From Planctomycetota bacterium (GTDB taxonomy: Bacteria > Planctomycetota > SZUA-567 > H5-PLA8), in contig JAKLKQ010000002.1 of the NCBI GenBank assembly GCA_023150555.1, positions 1 through 64,000 on the forward strand: a stretch of 64,000 nt of DNA. Reading direction: 5' to 3'. The position numbers were made by a program, and so were the translations under genes. The notes beneath the pieces were generated by a model. That model saw only the letters and a list, made by a program, of their open reading frames with translations, was not told the DNA's origin and did no database searches. Positions 40,986 through 49,503 of this stretch are shown piece by piece; within the stretch, counting starts at the first letter, position 1, and each line of letters opens with the position of its first letter.

Positions 40986-42764
40986 TTACTTGAACTCCAC
41001 CGTGCCGAAGTCCACCGAACCCATCAGCCAGCCGACATCCATGTTGGTGAGCTGCTCCTGGGCGTTCTTCACGTGCGGCTGCACGAGGATGTAGTTCACG
41101 CGCGTCTCGAGCACGCACCACGGCGCCTCCTCGAGGATCTTGCGCTCGGCCTGCTGGTACAGCTTCACGCGCTCGTCGCGGTCCATCGAGACGTGGGCCT
41201 TGTCGAGCAGCCCATCGACCTGCGGGTTGCTGTAACGCGTGTGATTGCCGGGATCGCCCCACTGCTTGGTATGGAAGAGCCAGTAGAGGAAGTTGTCGGG
41301 GTCGTTGTAGTCGGCGACCCAGCCCAGATAGAACATGTCCGGCGGGTTCTTGTCGAGGCGGTCGAGGAAGGCCGCCCAGTCCAGCGCGCGGATGTCCACG
41401 TCCAGCCCGATAGCCTGCAGGTCGGCCTGGATCGCGACGGCAATCTTCTGCGCGTCGGGGTCCTGGCGGTAGAAGAACTCCAGCTTGCGCAGGCCCTTGC
41501 CTTCGGGGAACCCGGCCTCCGCCAGCAGCGCCTTGGCCTTCTTGGGGTCGTAGGTCCAGCCGCGCAGGTTCGGATCGTGGGCGAGCATGGCGGGCGGCAG
41601 GATGCTGTTGGCGGGCTTGCTGCGGCCTTCGAGGATATTGTTGCAGATGTTGTCGCGGTCGATCGCACAGTTGATCGCCTGGCGCAGCTTGACGTTGGTG
41701 CCCAGCGGTTCGGCGGGCGCGCTGCCGCCGCCTTCCTTCACGCTGTGGATGCTGATGCCCAGGTAGTTGGTGCGGAAAGTTGGATTCTGCCGCAGCAGAT
41801 CGGGATGCTCCTTCTGCATCGCCTTGAACTGGCCGAAAGGAATGTCGCAGACTTCGAACTCTCCGGCCAGGAACTTGTCCAGGCGCATCTGCGGCTTGGG
41901 CACGATCTCGAAGGTGACCTTCTCGAGGAAGGGCTTGCCGCGGAAGTAGGCGTCGTGGCGCGCCATCTCCAGGCGCTGGTTGGGCTGCCAGTCCACGAGC
42001 TTGAACGGGCCGGTGCCCACGGGCATCTGGCTGAAGGTCTGGCCCGCGGCCGTCGCCTTCTCGGCGGAGCCCTTCGGCACCACGGCAGCGTTGACCATGA
42101 TGATCTCGTGGAGGAACGTCGGCGAAGGCCCCGTCAGGACTACCTTGAAGGTGTGGTCGTCGACGACCTGAAGGCCCTCGGCCTCCTTCACGTCGCCCTT
42201 GCCTTCGATCTTGGCGTTGGCGCCCTTCACGGCGGCGAGGATCTGCATGCGCTTGGACTCGGCGGGGTCGAGCAGCCGCTCCCAGCTGTACTTCACGTCC
42301 TGCGCGGTCATTGGGCTGCCATCGTGGAAGGTCACGCCCTTGCGCAGCTTGAAGGTGTAGCTGTTGTCGGCGGCGTTCCATTCGGGCAGCGCTTCGGCCA
42401 GATCGGGGATCAGCTCCATCTTCGTGTCGTAGCGTACAAGCGTGTTGAAGATCTTCGACGCGACGCCGTGGGACGTGACGTCGGTAATCTTCACCGGATC
42501 CAGGGTGGGCGGGTTGGTCTCAAGCGCGAAGCGGAAGATGCGCGAGCCCGTCCACGTGCTCTTCAGGTTCACCGCCGCCGCGACGGCAACCGCCTGCCCG
42601 GAAGCGCGGCTCTTGGCGATCGCTTCCAATTCGGCCTTCTGCACCTCGGCCGGCAGAGGCGGCCCGCCGGGCGCCTCCGATTCCGTCTTGCCGCCGGACG
42701 AGAGCAGGAAAAACGCAGCGCCCGCGGCCACCAGCACCGCCAGGACGGCCATGATCCGGTTCAT
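40986..42764 (-). CDS. Family 5 extracellular peptide-binding protein
   Basis: 592 residues: N-terminal hydrophobic segment (IMAVLAVLVAAGAAFFLLSS) acting as signal or anchor, then an SBP_bac_5 fold (FRFALETNPPTLDPVKITD, YTFKLRKGVTFHDGSPMTAQDVKYSWERL, LGTNVKLRQAINCAIDRDNI, FYLGWVADYNDPDNFLYWLF). The length is normal for the family. It delivers peptides or related solutes to the standard-size OppB/OppC pair encoded immediately downstream. Confidence 0.94.
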   Translation of the reverse strand: MNRIMAVLAVLVAAGAAFFLLSSGGKTESEAPGGPPLPAEVQKAELEAIAKSRASGQAVAVAAAVNLKSTWTGSRIFRFALETNPPTLDPVKITDVTSHGVASKIFNTLVRYDTKMELIPDLAEALPEWNAADNSYTFKLRKGVTFHDGSPMTAQDVKYSWERLLDPAESKRMQILAAVKGANAKIEGKGDVKEAEGLQVVDDHTFKVVLTGPSPTFLHEIIMVNAAVVPKGSAEKATAAGQTFSQMPVGTGPFKLVDWQPNQRLEMARHDAYFRGKPFLEKVTFEIVPKPQMRLDKFLAGEFEVCDIPFGQFKAMQKEHPDLLRQNPTFRTNYLGISIHSVKEGGGSAPAEPLGTNVKLRQAINCAIDRDNICNNILEGRSKPANSILPPAMLAHDPNLRGWTYDPKKAKALLAEAGFPEGKGLRKLEFFYRQDPDAQKIAVAIQADLQAIGLDVDIRALDWAAFLDRLDKNPPDMFYLGWVADYNDPDNFLYWLFHTKQWGDPGNHTRYSNPQVDGLLDKAHVSMDRDERVKLYQQAERKILEEAPWCVLETRVNYILVQPHVKNAQEQLTNMDVGWLMGSVDFGTVEFK

Positions 42765-42806
42765 ACCGTCGCCTCCTTTATATGGGTACGTCTGGCGCCG
42801 CGCGCG

Positions 42807-43193
42807 TCAGCCCTTGCGCGCCACGCAGTCGATCTCGACGCGCGCCCCGGCCGGAAGCGCAGCGACCTGCACCGTCGCGCGGGCGGGTTTGTGCGCGCCG
42901 AAGAACGCCTCGTACTCGGCATTCATCTTGGGAAACTCCTTCAGATCCGTCAGGTAGACGGTCGTCTTGAGAACGTCCGAGGGCGCGCAACCGGCGGCCG
43001 CCAGCACCGCCTTCAGGTTGGCGAGCACCTGGCGCGTGGCTTCCTCGATGGTGCCGTTGCGCAGGTCCTTGGTGCCGGGCACCAGCGGGATCTGCCCGCT
43101 GCAGAAGACCCAGCCGTCGAGCGCCATCGCCTGGCTGTAGGGCCCGATGGCCGCGGGGGCCTGATCGGTTCCGATGCTGCGCGCGTTGCTCAT
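42807..43193 (-). CDS. ridA: RidA-family enamine/imine deaminase
   Basis: 128 residues, full length for the family: APAAIGPYSQAMALDGWVF, FCSGQIPLVPGT, VYLTDLKEFPKMNAEYEAFF and PARATVQVAALPAGARVEID. The Arg that binds the substrate carboxylate in active RidA proteins is present in the PARATVQVA block. It removes reactive enamines made by PLP enzymes. It sits between the gmhA-like gene (28 bases) and the peptide-binding protein gene (42 bases) and is presumably cotranscribed with them. Confidence 0.94.
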   Translation of the reverse strand: MSNARSIGTDQAPAAIGPYSQAMALDGWVFCSGQIPLVPGTKDLRNGTIEEATRQVLANLKAVLAAAGCAPSDVLKTTVYLTDLKEFPKMNAEYEAFFGAHKPARATVQVAALPAGARVEIDCVARKG

Positions 43194-43221
43194 GGTTCCG
43201 CGCCTCCATTTCGATAAGGGT

Positions 43222-43845
43222 TCAGCGCCGGCGGCCGGACCTCGGTGCCAGGCGCGCCTCGAGCTGCTCGCAGAGCCAGTGCCCGTAGACCAGATGCAGC
43301 TCCTGCACGCGCGGCGTGGGGGCCTTGGGCGTCGAGAGCACCACGCTGGCCAGCCGTCGCGCCGGACCGCCGTGGTGGTTCGTGAACAGGACGCGCGCCA
43401 GGCCCAGCTTCTTCGCTTCGCGCAAGGCGGCCAGAACGTTGGGCGACTTGCCGCTGGTGGTCAGCGCCCACAGCACGTCGCCGCGCTTGGCGAGGCCGGC
43501 CAGCTGCCGCGCAAAGACCTGCTCGTAACCGAAGTCGTTGGCCACGGCCGTCAGGCTGCTGGCGTCGAAGCCCAGCGGAATCGCCGCGAAGGGCCGGCGC
43601 TTGCGGTCGTAGAACGGGCCCACCAGCTCGCCGGCCAGGTGCGTGGCCTCGCCCATGCTGCCGCCGTTGCCGCAGAGGAAGACGCGGCCGCCGCCGCGCA
43701 GGGACTTGAAGGAACATTCGAGGGCCTGCGCCAGCGCGCGCCCGATGCGCGGGTTGCGCTGGGCTTCCGTAGCCAGCCGGGCGGCCTCGCCCAGGGCATG
43801 AGCGGGCGAAGCCCCGTTGCCGCCGGATTTTCGTTGGGAAGCCAT
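43222..43845 (-). CDS. gmhA: GmhA/DiaA-type SIS-domain sedoheptulose-7-phosphate isomerase
   Basis: 207 residues with the SIS fold: FLCGNGGSMGEATHLAGELVG (includes the catalytic Glu of AGELVG), TTSGKSPNVLAAL and TPRVQELHLVYGHWLCE with the catalytic His. GmhA makes the first heptose precursor of lipopolysaccharide core or S-layer glycans; the fold is also used by DiaA. No other heptose gene is nearby. Basic C-terminal tail (RLAPRSGRRR). Confidence 0.88.
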   Translation of the reverse strand: MASQRKSGGNGASPAHALGEAARLATEAQRNPRIGRALAQALECSFKSLRGGGRVFLCGNGGSMGEATHLAGELVGPFYDRKRRPFAAIPLGFDASSLTAVANDFGYEQVFARQLAGLAKRGDVLWALTTSGKSPNVLAALREAKKLGLARVLFTNHHGGPARRLASVVLSTPKAPTPRVQELHLVYGHWLCEQLEARLAPRSGRRR

Positions 43846-43898
43846 GGCCCCGTAACTTTAAGCCATGTGCAGGCTACCGCAAGGCCCGGGAAACCAAC

Positions 43899-45323
43899 CT
43901 ACTTCTGTTTCTCGTACTGGGCGCTGGCCAGGACCGAGGGCGACATCGTGGCCAAGTCGTTGGTGAGCTTGGGGCGTTCGTCCTTGGCGCGGGTCAGCGT
44001 CAGCGCGCCGGCCGAGGCCTTGATGGTGAAGGTGCGGACGACATCGCCGGCGGTGAGGGTCAGGATCGTGCCTTCCAGGCCGGCCTTGCCTTTCACCTCC
44101 GCGCCGTCGCTGTTGCGGTAGGCAAAGGCTCCGTCGGCCGCCAACTCAAGGCGCTCGGTCACCAGCGGGTTGGGCTTGTAGCTGTAGGAACCGGCCAATG
44201 CAGCCAGGCCCTGAGCGGCGGCGCCGGGCGTGGCGGGCTCGGTGGCCTTGGGCGGCTCGAGCGGTTCGTTGGTTTTGGGCGGCGCGGGCGATTCGGGAGG
44301 CGTCGGCGGCGCGGGCTCGGCCACTTCCTTCGGCTCCTCCGGAGGCGTGGGCGCCTTGGGTTCGGAGACCGTCTCCTTGGGTTCCGGCGGCTGGGCAACG
44401 GATTCGGGGGCCTTGGGTTCGGGGGGCTTGGTGATGGCAACGGGCGGCGGCGGCGGTTCGGCAACCTTGGGCTGCTCAGGTTGTACGGGTTGCTCAGGCG
44501 CCGCGGCTTCGCCGGCCCACAGGATTGCGCTGCTTTCCTGGGGCGGCATCTCGCCCAGCGGGTCGGCGAGTTTCAGCAGGTCGATGGGCATGCGGCGGCT
44601 CAGGCGCAGGCCGTCTTCCGAGTAGGCCACGTTCAGCTGGCGCGTGTGGAAGCCCGAGTCCAGGGTCAGCTCGCCGTTGACGTATTGGTAGGTACCGGTG
44701 GCCTTGCGGTCGCCGGGCGGCTGGTACTCGAACGTGCCGCCCTTCGCGAAGGCCAGGCGGTGGCGGCCTCCCTTGCCGTCGGTGAAGGTGAAGGTCCCCA
44801 GCACCGAAGCCGGCGCGTCGCCGGCCGGAGCCGCGGCGTGGCCGTCCGGCGCCGCCTCGCCCGCATCGGGTTTGGCGCCGATCTCGACGGAGTTGCCGAG
44901 CTTGCGCCACTTGGACTCGGTGTAGTAGGTGGCCTTGCCGCGGTTCTCGATGGGCGGCAGTTCGCCGACCATATCGCCGCTGCGGGCCTGGTCCTTGTCG
45001 GTGCGTTCCAGACGCAGCGTATCTTCGTCGACCTTGAATTCGAAGTGGCGGCGCAGGCCCGTCTTGAAGATGGCCAGTTCCTTGTCGCTGGCGTTGAAGC
45101 GTCCGCCGACGGTACCGCCGGGGCCGGCCAATTCGTAGGTGCGGTCCTTGCGCAGCGTCAGGCGGTAGACGCCGGCCTCGCCCTTGACGTACCAGGTGTC
45201 GAAGAGCGGTTTCTTGTCCTTGTCCGACGTCTCGGCATGGGCCCAGGAAGCGGCCAGGCAGACGGCCGCCAACAGCGCGGCATATCGCGCAGGCGCGCGG
45301 CTCGAATCGATGGGGTACCTCAT
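43899..45323 (-). CDS. Exported protein with repeated beta-rich modules and Pro/Glu/Lys linker, function unknown
   Basis: 474 residues from ATG 45323, with GGAGAGG upstream and a signal peptide (ARYAALLAAVCLAASWAHAETS). Three similar modules are visible, near residues 40-135, 170-265 and 390-474: each has YRLTLRKDRTYEL-type or HRLAFAKGGTFEY-type strands followed by LTLDSG or LTLTAG. The first two modules are separated from the third by about 100 residues of Pro/Glu/Lys/Ala repeats (PPEPKAPES, PPESPAPPK). The modules resemble lipocalin-like or META-like small beta domains, but I recognise no family. A periplasmic or envelope-spanning role is plausible. Confidence 0.72.
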   Translation of the reverse strand: MRYPIDSSRAPARYAALLAAVCLAASWAHAETSDKDKKPLFDTWYVKGEAGVYRLTLRKDRTYELAGPGGTVGGRFNASDKELAIFKTGLRRHFEFKVDEDTLRLERTDKDQARSGDMVGELPPIENRGKATYYTESKWRKLGNSVEIGAKPDAGEAAPDGHAAAPAGDAPASVLGTFTFTDGKGGRHRLAFAKGGTFEYQPPGDRKATGTYQYVNGELTLDSGFHTRQLNVAYSEDGLRLSRRMPIDLLKLADPLGEMPPQESSAILWAGEAAAPEQPVQPEQPKVAEPPPPPVAITKPPEPKAPESVAQPPEPKETVSEPKAPTPPEEPKEVAEPAPPTPPESPAPPKTNEPLEPPKATEPATPGAAAQGLAALAGSYSYKPNPLVTERLELAADGAFAYRNSDGAEVKGKAGLEGTILTLTAGDVVRTFTIKASAGALTLTRAKDERPKLTNDLATMSPSVLASAQYEKQK

Positions 45324-45357
45324 GCCAGCCTCTCCAGCAGTGCACCAGCCTAACCTC

Positions 45358-45385
45358 ATACTACCATCCGTAGAGACGGCGTAAA
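45358..45385 (-). promoter_or_regulatory. Candidate promoter of the exported-protein gene
   Basis: On the minus strand TTTACG (45385-45380), a 16-base spacer, then TAGTAT (45363-45358); each hexamer matches four of six. It lies 35 bases before the start at 45323. Confidence 0.3.
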
Positions 45386-45531
45386 CGTCAACCGCATTCG
45401 GATCACGAGTGCGGTTTCCAGCGGAGTCCATTGAAATAGGCCGCGCACGCGCAAGTTTCTTGTTTCCGGGCGGCGTTCACGGTATCACTAAGGGCCGCAG
45501 CAGGCCGTTTGAAGAACGTGGGAGGAGCCCG

Positions 45532-46356
45532 ATGGGCCACGCCAAGAAGGACACCCGGAAATCCGTGGTGCTGAACAAGGCGGAATCCGACGCGCTGGAC
45601 GCCGATCTGCGGTCGCGCATCCACGCGGCGCTGCCCCCCGCTTCGGGCCGCAACGGCCGCAGGCCCGAAGGCATCTCCGTCGAGGTGAAGGACGGCATGG
45701 TGCTGCTGCGCGGCACCGCGCGCACCTTCCGCGAGAAGATCCGCCTGCACCGTTTCGTGATGGGCCTGCGCGGCGTCCGCGCGCTGAAGGACATGATCAG
45801 GATCGAGCCCGCCGAGTCGGTCTCCGACGAACGCGTCGCGCTGCTGGTGCGCCAGGCCCTGGACGCCCACAGCGAACTGCCGCCCGGCACTGCCTCGGTG
45901 CACGTCCGCGACGGCGTCTGCACCATCGAAGGCCACGTGCGTTCGGCGGAGGAACGGCACGTCGCGGAGATGGTCACCAGCAACTGCCGCGGCGTGAAGT
46001 CCGTCGTCAACAAGCTCAACGTAGACCCGCTGGACGAGGTCAGTGACGAGGCCACCACGCGCGCGGTCAAGGGCGCGCTGGCCTACTGCAAGGACTTCGA
46101 CATCGAAGGCATCACCGTCAGCTGCGTGGACGGCCGGGTGGTCCTGCGCGGGCTGGTCCCGACGATGATGGACCGCGGCCTGGCCGAAGAGATCACGCGC
46201 CTGCAATTCGGTGTGCGCGCCGTCGAGAACCACATCCAGGTCTCGCATCACCTCGAGCCGCAGCCCGCCACCGTCGTCGAGAACGATGGCCCGGGCCGCA
46301 GCCGCCGCGCCAAGCGCGGCAGCATGCGCAAGCGCTCCGCCGGCTCCAAGGCCTGA
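45532..46356 (+). CDS. Triple BON-domain protein without signal peptide
   Basis: 274 residues. Three BON-like domains in series (about 20-90, 98-170 and 172-245), each with the pattern beta-strand, VxDGxxxLRG or [10 protein letters not shown], then RxxxVxxxxxGVxxVxN ([35 protein letters not shown]). BON domains usually bind phospholipids and occur in exported proteins, but here no signal peptide precedes the Lys-rich N-terminus, and the C-terminus is a basic Arg/Lys/Ser tail. GGGAGGAG lies before the ATG. Followed by ribBA after 23 bases. Confidence 0.82.
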   Translation: MGHAKKDTRKSVVLNKAESDALDADLRSRIHAALPPASGRNGRRPEGISVEVKDGMVLLRGTARTFREKIRLHRFVMGLRGVRALKDMIRIEPAESVSDERVALLVRQALDAHSELPPGTASVHVRDGVCTIEGHVRSAEERHVAEMVTSNCRGVKSVVNKLNVDPLDEVSDEATTRAVKGALAYCKDFDIEGITVSCVDGRVVLRGLVPTMMDRGLAEEITRLQFGVRAVENHIQVSHHLEPQPATVVENDGPGRSRRAKRGSMRKRSAGSKA

Positions 46357-46379
46357 GCCGCCCCGGATACCCCGCCGCG

Positions 46380-47756
46380 ATGGCCAAGACCCGTTCTTCG
46401 GCGTCCGCCCCAGCTAAACGGCGCGCCTCCCAACGACCGACACGACGCAAGAGCCGCGGCAAGGCCGCGCCCAACGCGCAGGCCGCGCGCAAGGAAGTGC
46501 GCGAGATGGCCGACCGCGCGCCCGACCCGCGCAACAGCCCCTTCTCCCCCATCCCCGAGGCGCTCGAGGACCTGCGCGCCGGCAAGATGATCATCCTCAC
46601 CGACGACGAGGACCGCGAGAACGAGGGCGACCTGGTCCTGCCGGCCGAATTCGTCACGCCCGAAGCGATCAACTTCATGCTCAAGGAAGGCCGCGGGATG
46701 CTCTTCGTGGCGCTCGACGGCGCCGCCTGCGACCGCCTCAACCTCCCCTTTCAGACCGCCGTCAACACCACCCAGCGCGGCACCGCCTACACCATCACCG
46801 TCGACGCCGCCGAACGCTTCGGCATCACCACCGGCGTCAGCGCCAGCGACCGCGCCACCACCATCCGACGCCTGGCGGCGCCCGAAGCCGAGGCCGCCGA
46901 CTTCGACCGCCCCGGCCACATCCAGCCCCTGCGCGCCCGCGACGGCGGCGTGCTGGTGCGCGCCGGCCACACCGAGGGCATGGTCGACCTCTGCCGCCTC
47001 GCCGGCCTGCGCACCGGCGCGGTGGGCATCGAGATCATGAACGCCGACGGTTCGATGGCGCGCCTCAGCCACCTCGAACTCTTCGCCGCCGAGCACGGTC
47101 TGAAGATCGCCTCCATCGCCGACCTGATCGAGTACCGCCGCGCCACCGAGCAACTCGTGACGGCCGCCGTCGACGTGAAGATGCCCACCAAGCTCGGCGA
47201 CTTCCGGCTTTACGCCTACCAGAGCAGCATCGGACAGGAGCACCACCTCGCGCTGGTGATGGGCGACATCCGGCCGGGCAAGATCCAGAAGGCGCCCGTG
47301 CTGGTGCGCGTGCACAGCGAATGCCTGACCGGCGACGCCTTCAGCTCGCTGCGCTGCGACTGCGGCGACCAGCTCCACGCGGCCATGGCCCAGGTCGCCA
47401 CCGAAGGCCGCGGCGTGGTCCTGTACATGCGCCAGGAAGGCCGCGGCATCGGGCTGCTGAACAAGCTCAAGGCCTACCACCTTCAGGACGAAGGCGCCGA
47501 CACCGTCGAGGCCAACAAGGCGCTGGGCTTCCAGCCCGACCTGCGCCGCTACGGCCTCGGCGCGCAGATCCTCTACGACCTGGGCGTCCGCAAGCTGCGC
47601 CTGCTGACCAACAACCCGCGCAAGATCGTGGGCCTCAACGCCTTCGGCCTTGAAGTCGTCGAACGCGTCAAGCTCCAGGCCCCGCCCAGCGCCCACAACC
47701 TAAAGTACCTCAAGGCCAAGAAGGACAAACTCCGCCACCTCCTTGACGACATCTGA
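46380..47756 (+). CDS. ribBA: Bifunctional 3,4-dihydroxy-2-butanone-4-phosphate synthase / GTP cyclohydrolase II
   Basis: 458 residues. RibB domain (about 60-255): [17 protein letters not shown] with the acidic metal/substrate site, and [16 protein letters not shown]. RibA domain (about 260-455): [18 protein letters not shown] with zinc ligands Cys315, Cys326 and Cys328, then [15 protein letters not shown] and [12 protein letters not shown]. Together they catalyse the two committed steps of riboflavin synthesis. The first 45 residues are an Arg/Lys/Ala/Ser-rich extension not needed for either domain. The 23-base space upstream leaves no room for an FMN riboswitch. Confidence 0.96.
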   Translation: MAKTRSSASAPAKRRASQRPTRRKSRGKAAPNAQAARKEVREMADRAPDPRNSPFSPIPEALEDLRAGKMIILTDDEDRENEGDLVLPAEFVTPEAINFMLKEGRGMLFVALDGAACDRLNLPFQTAVNTTQRGTAYTITVDAAERFGITTGVSASDRATTIRRLAAPEAEAADFDRPGHIQPLRARDGGVLVRAGHTEGMVDLCRLAGLRTGAVGIEIMNADGSMARLSHLELFAAEHGLKIASIADLIEYRRATEQLVTAAVDVKMPTKLGDFRLYAYQSSIGQEHHLALVMGDIRPGKIQKAPVLVRVHSECLTGDAFSSLRCDCGDQLHAAMAQVATEGRGVVLYMRQEGRGIGLLNKLKAYHLQDEGADTVEANKALGFQPDLRRYGLGAQILYDLGVRKLRLLTNNPRKIVGLNAFGLEVVERVKLQAPPSAHNLKYLKAKKDKLRHLLDDI

Positions 47757-47837
47757 TGGGCCTCAAAAACGGCCCTCCGCAGCGCCGATCCTTTGCAGTA
47801 AAACCAAGGCTTTACGACTCTTAGATAAGTGTCTGCG

Positions 47838-48470
47838 ATGGCCATCGAGACGCCTTCCGAACGCCCGCCTGCACCCGCGCCAGAGCCCGCCGGCTCCGGC
47901 GGCGGCCCAGCTGCGGCCGCCGATGCACAATGTGTGGTCGCCGTCCTCGGCGGCGCCCGCGAGCGCTTCGGCGAGCTGGTCGAGCGCTACCAGGGCGCCG
48001 TCTTCAGCGTCGTCCTGGGCTACGTGCGCGACGCTCAGCGGACTGAGGACGTCGCGCAGGAGGTCTTCGTCGGGGCCTTCACCAATCTGGCCCAGCTGCG
48101 CGAGCCCGAACGCTTCCTGCCGTGGCTGCTGCAGATCGCCCGTAACCGGGCCTCCCGCGAGGCGAGGCGCGGCGCCAGCCGTCCCGAGCAGCCCCTGGGC
48201 GACCACGATGCCCCCGCCCGCGAAGCCGACCCCGACCGCGCCCGCGCCGCGTATATCCTGGGGCTGGTAGAGGAGTTACCGGAACCGTACCGCCACACCG
48301 TGCTGCTCAAGTACCAGCAAGGCCTCAGCTGCAGGGAGATCGCCCAGGCCGATGGCGTGCCCGTGGGGACCATCACCAGCCGCCTAACGCGGGCGCTGGG
48401 GGTCCTGCGTGGGGCGCTGGGGCAGGGTCAAGACCAGAGCCAGGATACAGGCCAGAAACCGGAGAGCTAA
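47838..48470 (+). CDS. ECF-type RNA polymerase sigma factor
   Basis: About 210 residues. A Pro/Ala/Gly-rich start is followed by region 2 (RERFGELVERYQGAVFSVVLGYV, RTEDVAQEVFVGAFTNL, FLPWLLQIARNRASREARR) and region 4 (EELPEPYRHTVLLKYQQGLS, CREIAQADGVPVGTITSRLTRA). ATG at 47838 is given; GTG at 47829 is possible. The next gene starts 52 bases later and encodes an anti-sigma-like N-terminus, the usual arrangement. Confidence 0.88.
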   Translation: MAIETPSERPPAPAPEPAGSGGGPAAAADAQCVVAVLGGARERFGELVERYQGAVFSVVLGYVRDAQRTEDVAQEVFVGAFTNLAQLREPERFLPWLLQIARNRASREARRGASRPEQPLGDHDAPAREADPDRARAAYILGLVEELPEPYRHTVLLKYQQGLSCREIAQADGVPVGTITSRLTRALGVLRGALGQGQDQSQDTGQKPES

Positions 48471-48522
48471 AGCGTGCAGCAAGGCCGACCCCTGCGGCCT
48501 CGTGAAGCTTGAGGAAAGAGCC

Positions 48523-48810
48523 ATGAGCGCACCGACCCCCGAATCCGCCCTCCCGCCCGGCCAGGCCCGCGCCGCCGAACTCCACCTGCGTGCGCGCCTG
48601 GGTGAGGCCGAGCCGCTCAGCGAGGCCGAGCTGGCCGAATACGCCCGGCTCCAGACCGAGCACGGCGAATTCCTTTCCGAGATGGACGCCGCGGAGGCCG
48701 CTCTGGCGCGCGCCTGCGCGGACGCTGCGCCCGCGTCGGGCTTCCGCGCCAGGGTGCTGGCCGCGCTGCCGGCGGCGCCCGAACCGGCGCGGCAGGCAAG
48801 GCCGCGCTGA
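48523..48810 (+). pseudogene. Anti-sigma-like protein, N-terminal portion ending at an early stop
   Basis: 95 residues from an ATG with GAGGAAAGAG upstream. Residues 15-75 form an acidic helical region (AELAEYARLQTEHGEFLSEMDAAEAALARA) like the cytoplasmic part of planctomycete anti-sigma proteins, ending in FRARVLAALPAAPEP, which normally precedes the membrane helix. Instead the frame closes at 48810, and the sequence continues as sensible protein in another frame (next entry). I see no membrane helix in either piece. Either the gene is broken by a deletion and frameshift, or this is a short soluble anti-sigma factor. Confidence 0.6.
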
Positions 48811-48854
48811 CCGTCGATTGCGCGGACTTCAGCGCGCAGGGCCGGGGCAAGTTC

Positions 48855-49385
48855 GTGGCGATCCAGGAAGCGCTGCCCGCCGATCCGAACCACAACCCCG
48901 ACGGCTGGGGCCAGGGCATCGTGATCGTCTTCCAGGGCTCGGCCAGCATCCTGGCCCACGCCGGCGCGGAAGTAACGCTGAAGCAGGGCGAGATGTACAT
49001 CACCGACGGCGAGGCCCAGGACGTGCGGCTGTTCCTGGCCGGCTACGCGAAGGAAGCGACCGTGTTCGATACCCAGGCCGCCAACCCGCAGAACGCCGCG
49101 GCGCAGCGCGCACTGTACCAGGAGCGCGTCGCGGGCTTCCGCCGCAACCTGAAGCAGATCGACGAATCCCTCGCGGCCGCGACGAGCCCCGAAAAAGCGA
49201 GCGAACTCAAGCGCCGCCGCGCGCTGGTCGCGCAGTACCTCGACACGCACGCCAAGCGCCTGGAGTCCTTTGCCGGCAGCGACGAAGACACCCCGGCCGT
49301 CCGCGCCAAGCAGCTGCGGCGCGCGGGCGAGAAGGTCGAACGGGTCTGGGAGGAAGACTTCCCCGACCCCGCCGAATGGTTCTAG
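48855..49385 (+). CDS. C-terminal portion of a disrupted anti-sigma-like gene, or separate protein of unknown function
   Basis: 176 residues from GTG 48855. The same frame is coherent further upstream to about 48798 (KAALTVDCADFSAQGRGKF), overlapping the end of the preceding frame, which suggests one gene interrupted by a -1 shift or a deletion. It contains a beta-rich start (GIVIVFQGSASILAHAGAEVTL, KQGEMYITDGEAQDVRL) reminiscent of the FecR-like domain of transmembrane anti-sigma proteins, then a charged helical region (about 80-150, SPEKASELKRRRALVAQYLDTH). No signal peptide or membrane helix. No known family recognised. Confidence 0.55.
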   Translation: MAIQEALPADPNHNPDGWGQGIVIVFQGSASILAHAGAEVTLKQGEMYITDGEAQDVRLFLAGYAKEATVFDTQAANPQNAAAQRALYQERVAGFRRNLKQIDESLAAATSPEKASELKRRRALVAQYLDTHAKRLESFAGSDEDTPAVRAKQLRRAGEKVERVWEEDFPDPAEWF

Positions 49386-49503
49386 TGCTGCGTCGGCAGC
49401 GAAGTGAGGAGCAGATTGGAGGTCATTTCGGTCGTCTCCCCGTCAATGGGAATGGGAGAAAAGTGGAGACGTTTCTTGGGTCTGGAAAAACAGGAGGTGT
49501 TCC

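Noticed and set aside
39981-43217. 1078-codon plus-strand open frame across the peptide transporter genes
   Set aside because: It spans the reverse complement of several genes with clear family motifs and yields a His/Arg/Gln/Ala-rich sequence without domains.
46357-46379. FMN riboswitch before ribBA
   Set aside because: Only 23 bases separate ribBA from the previous gene, too little for the aptamer.
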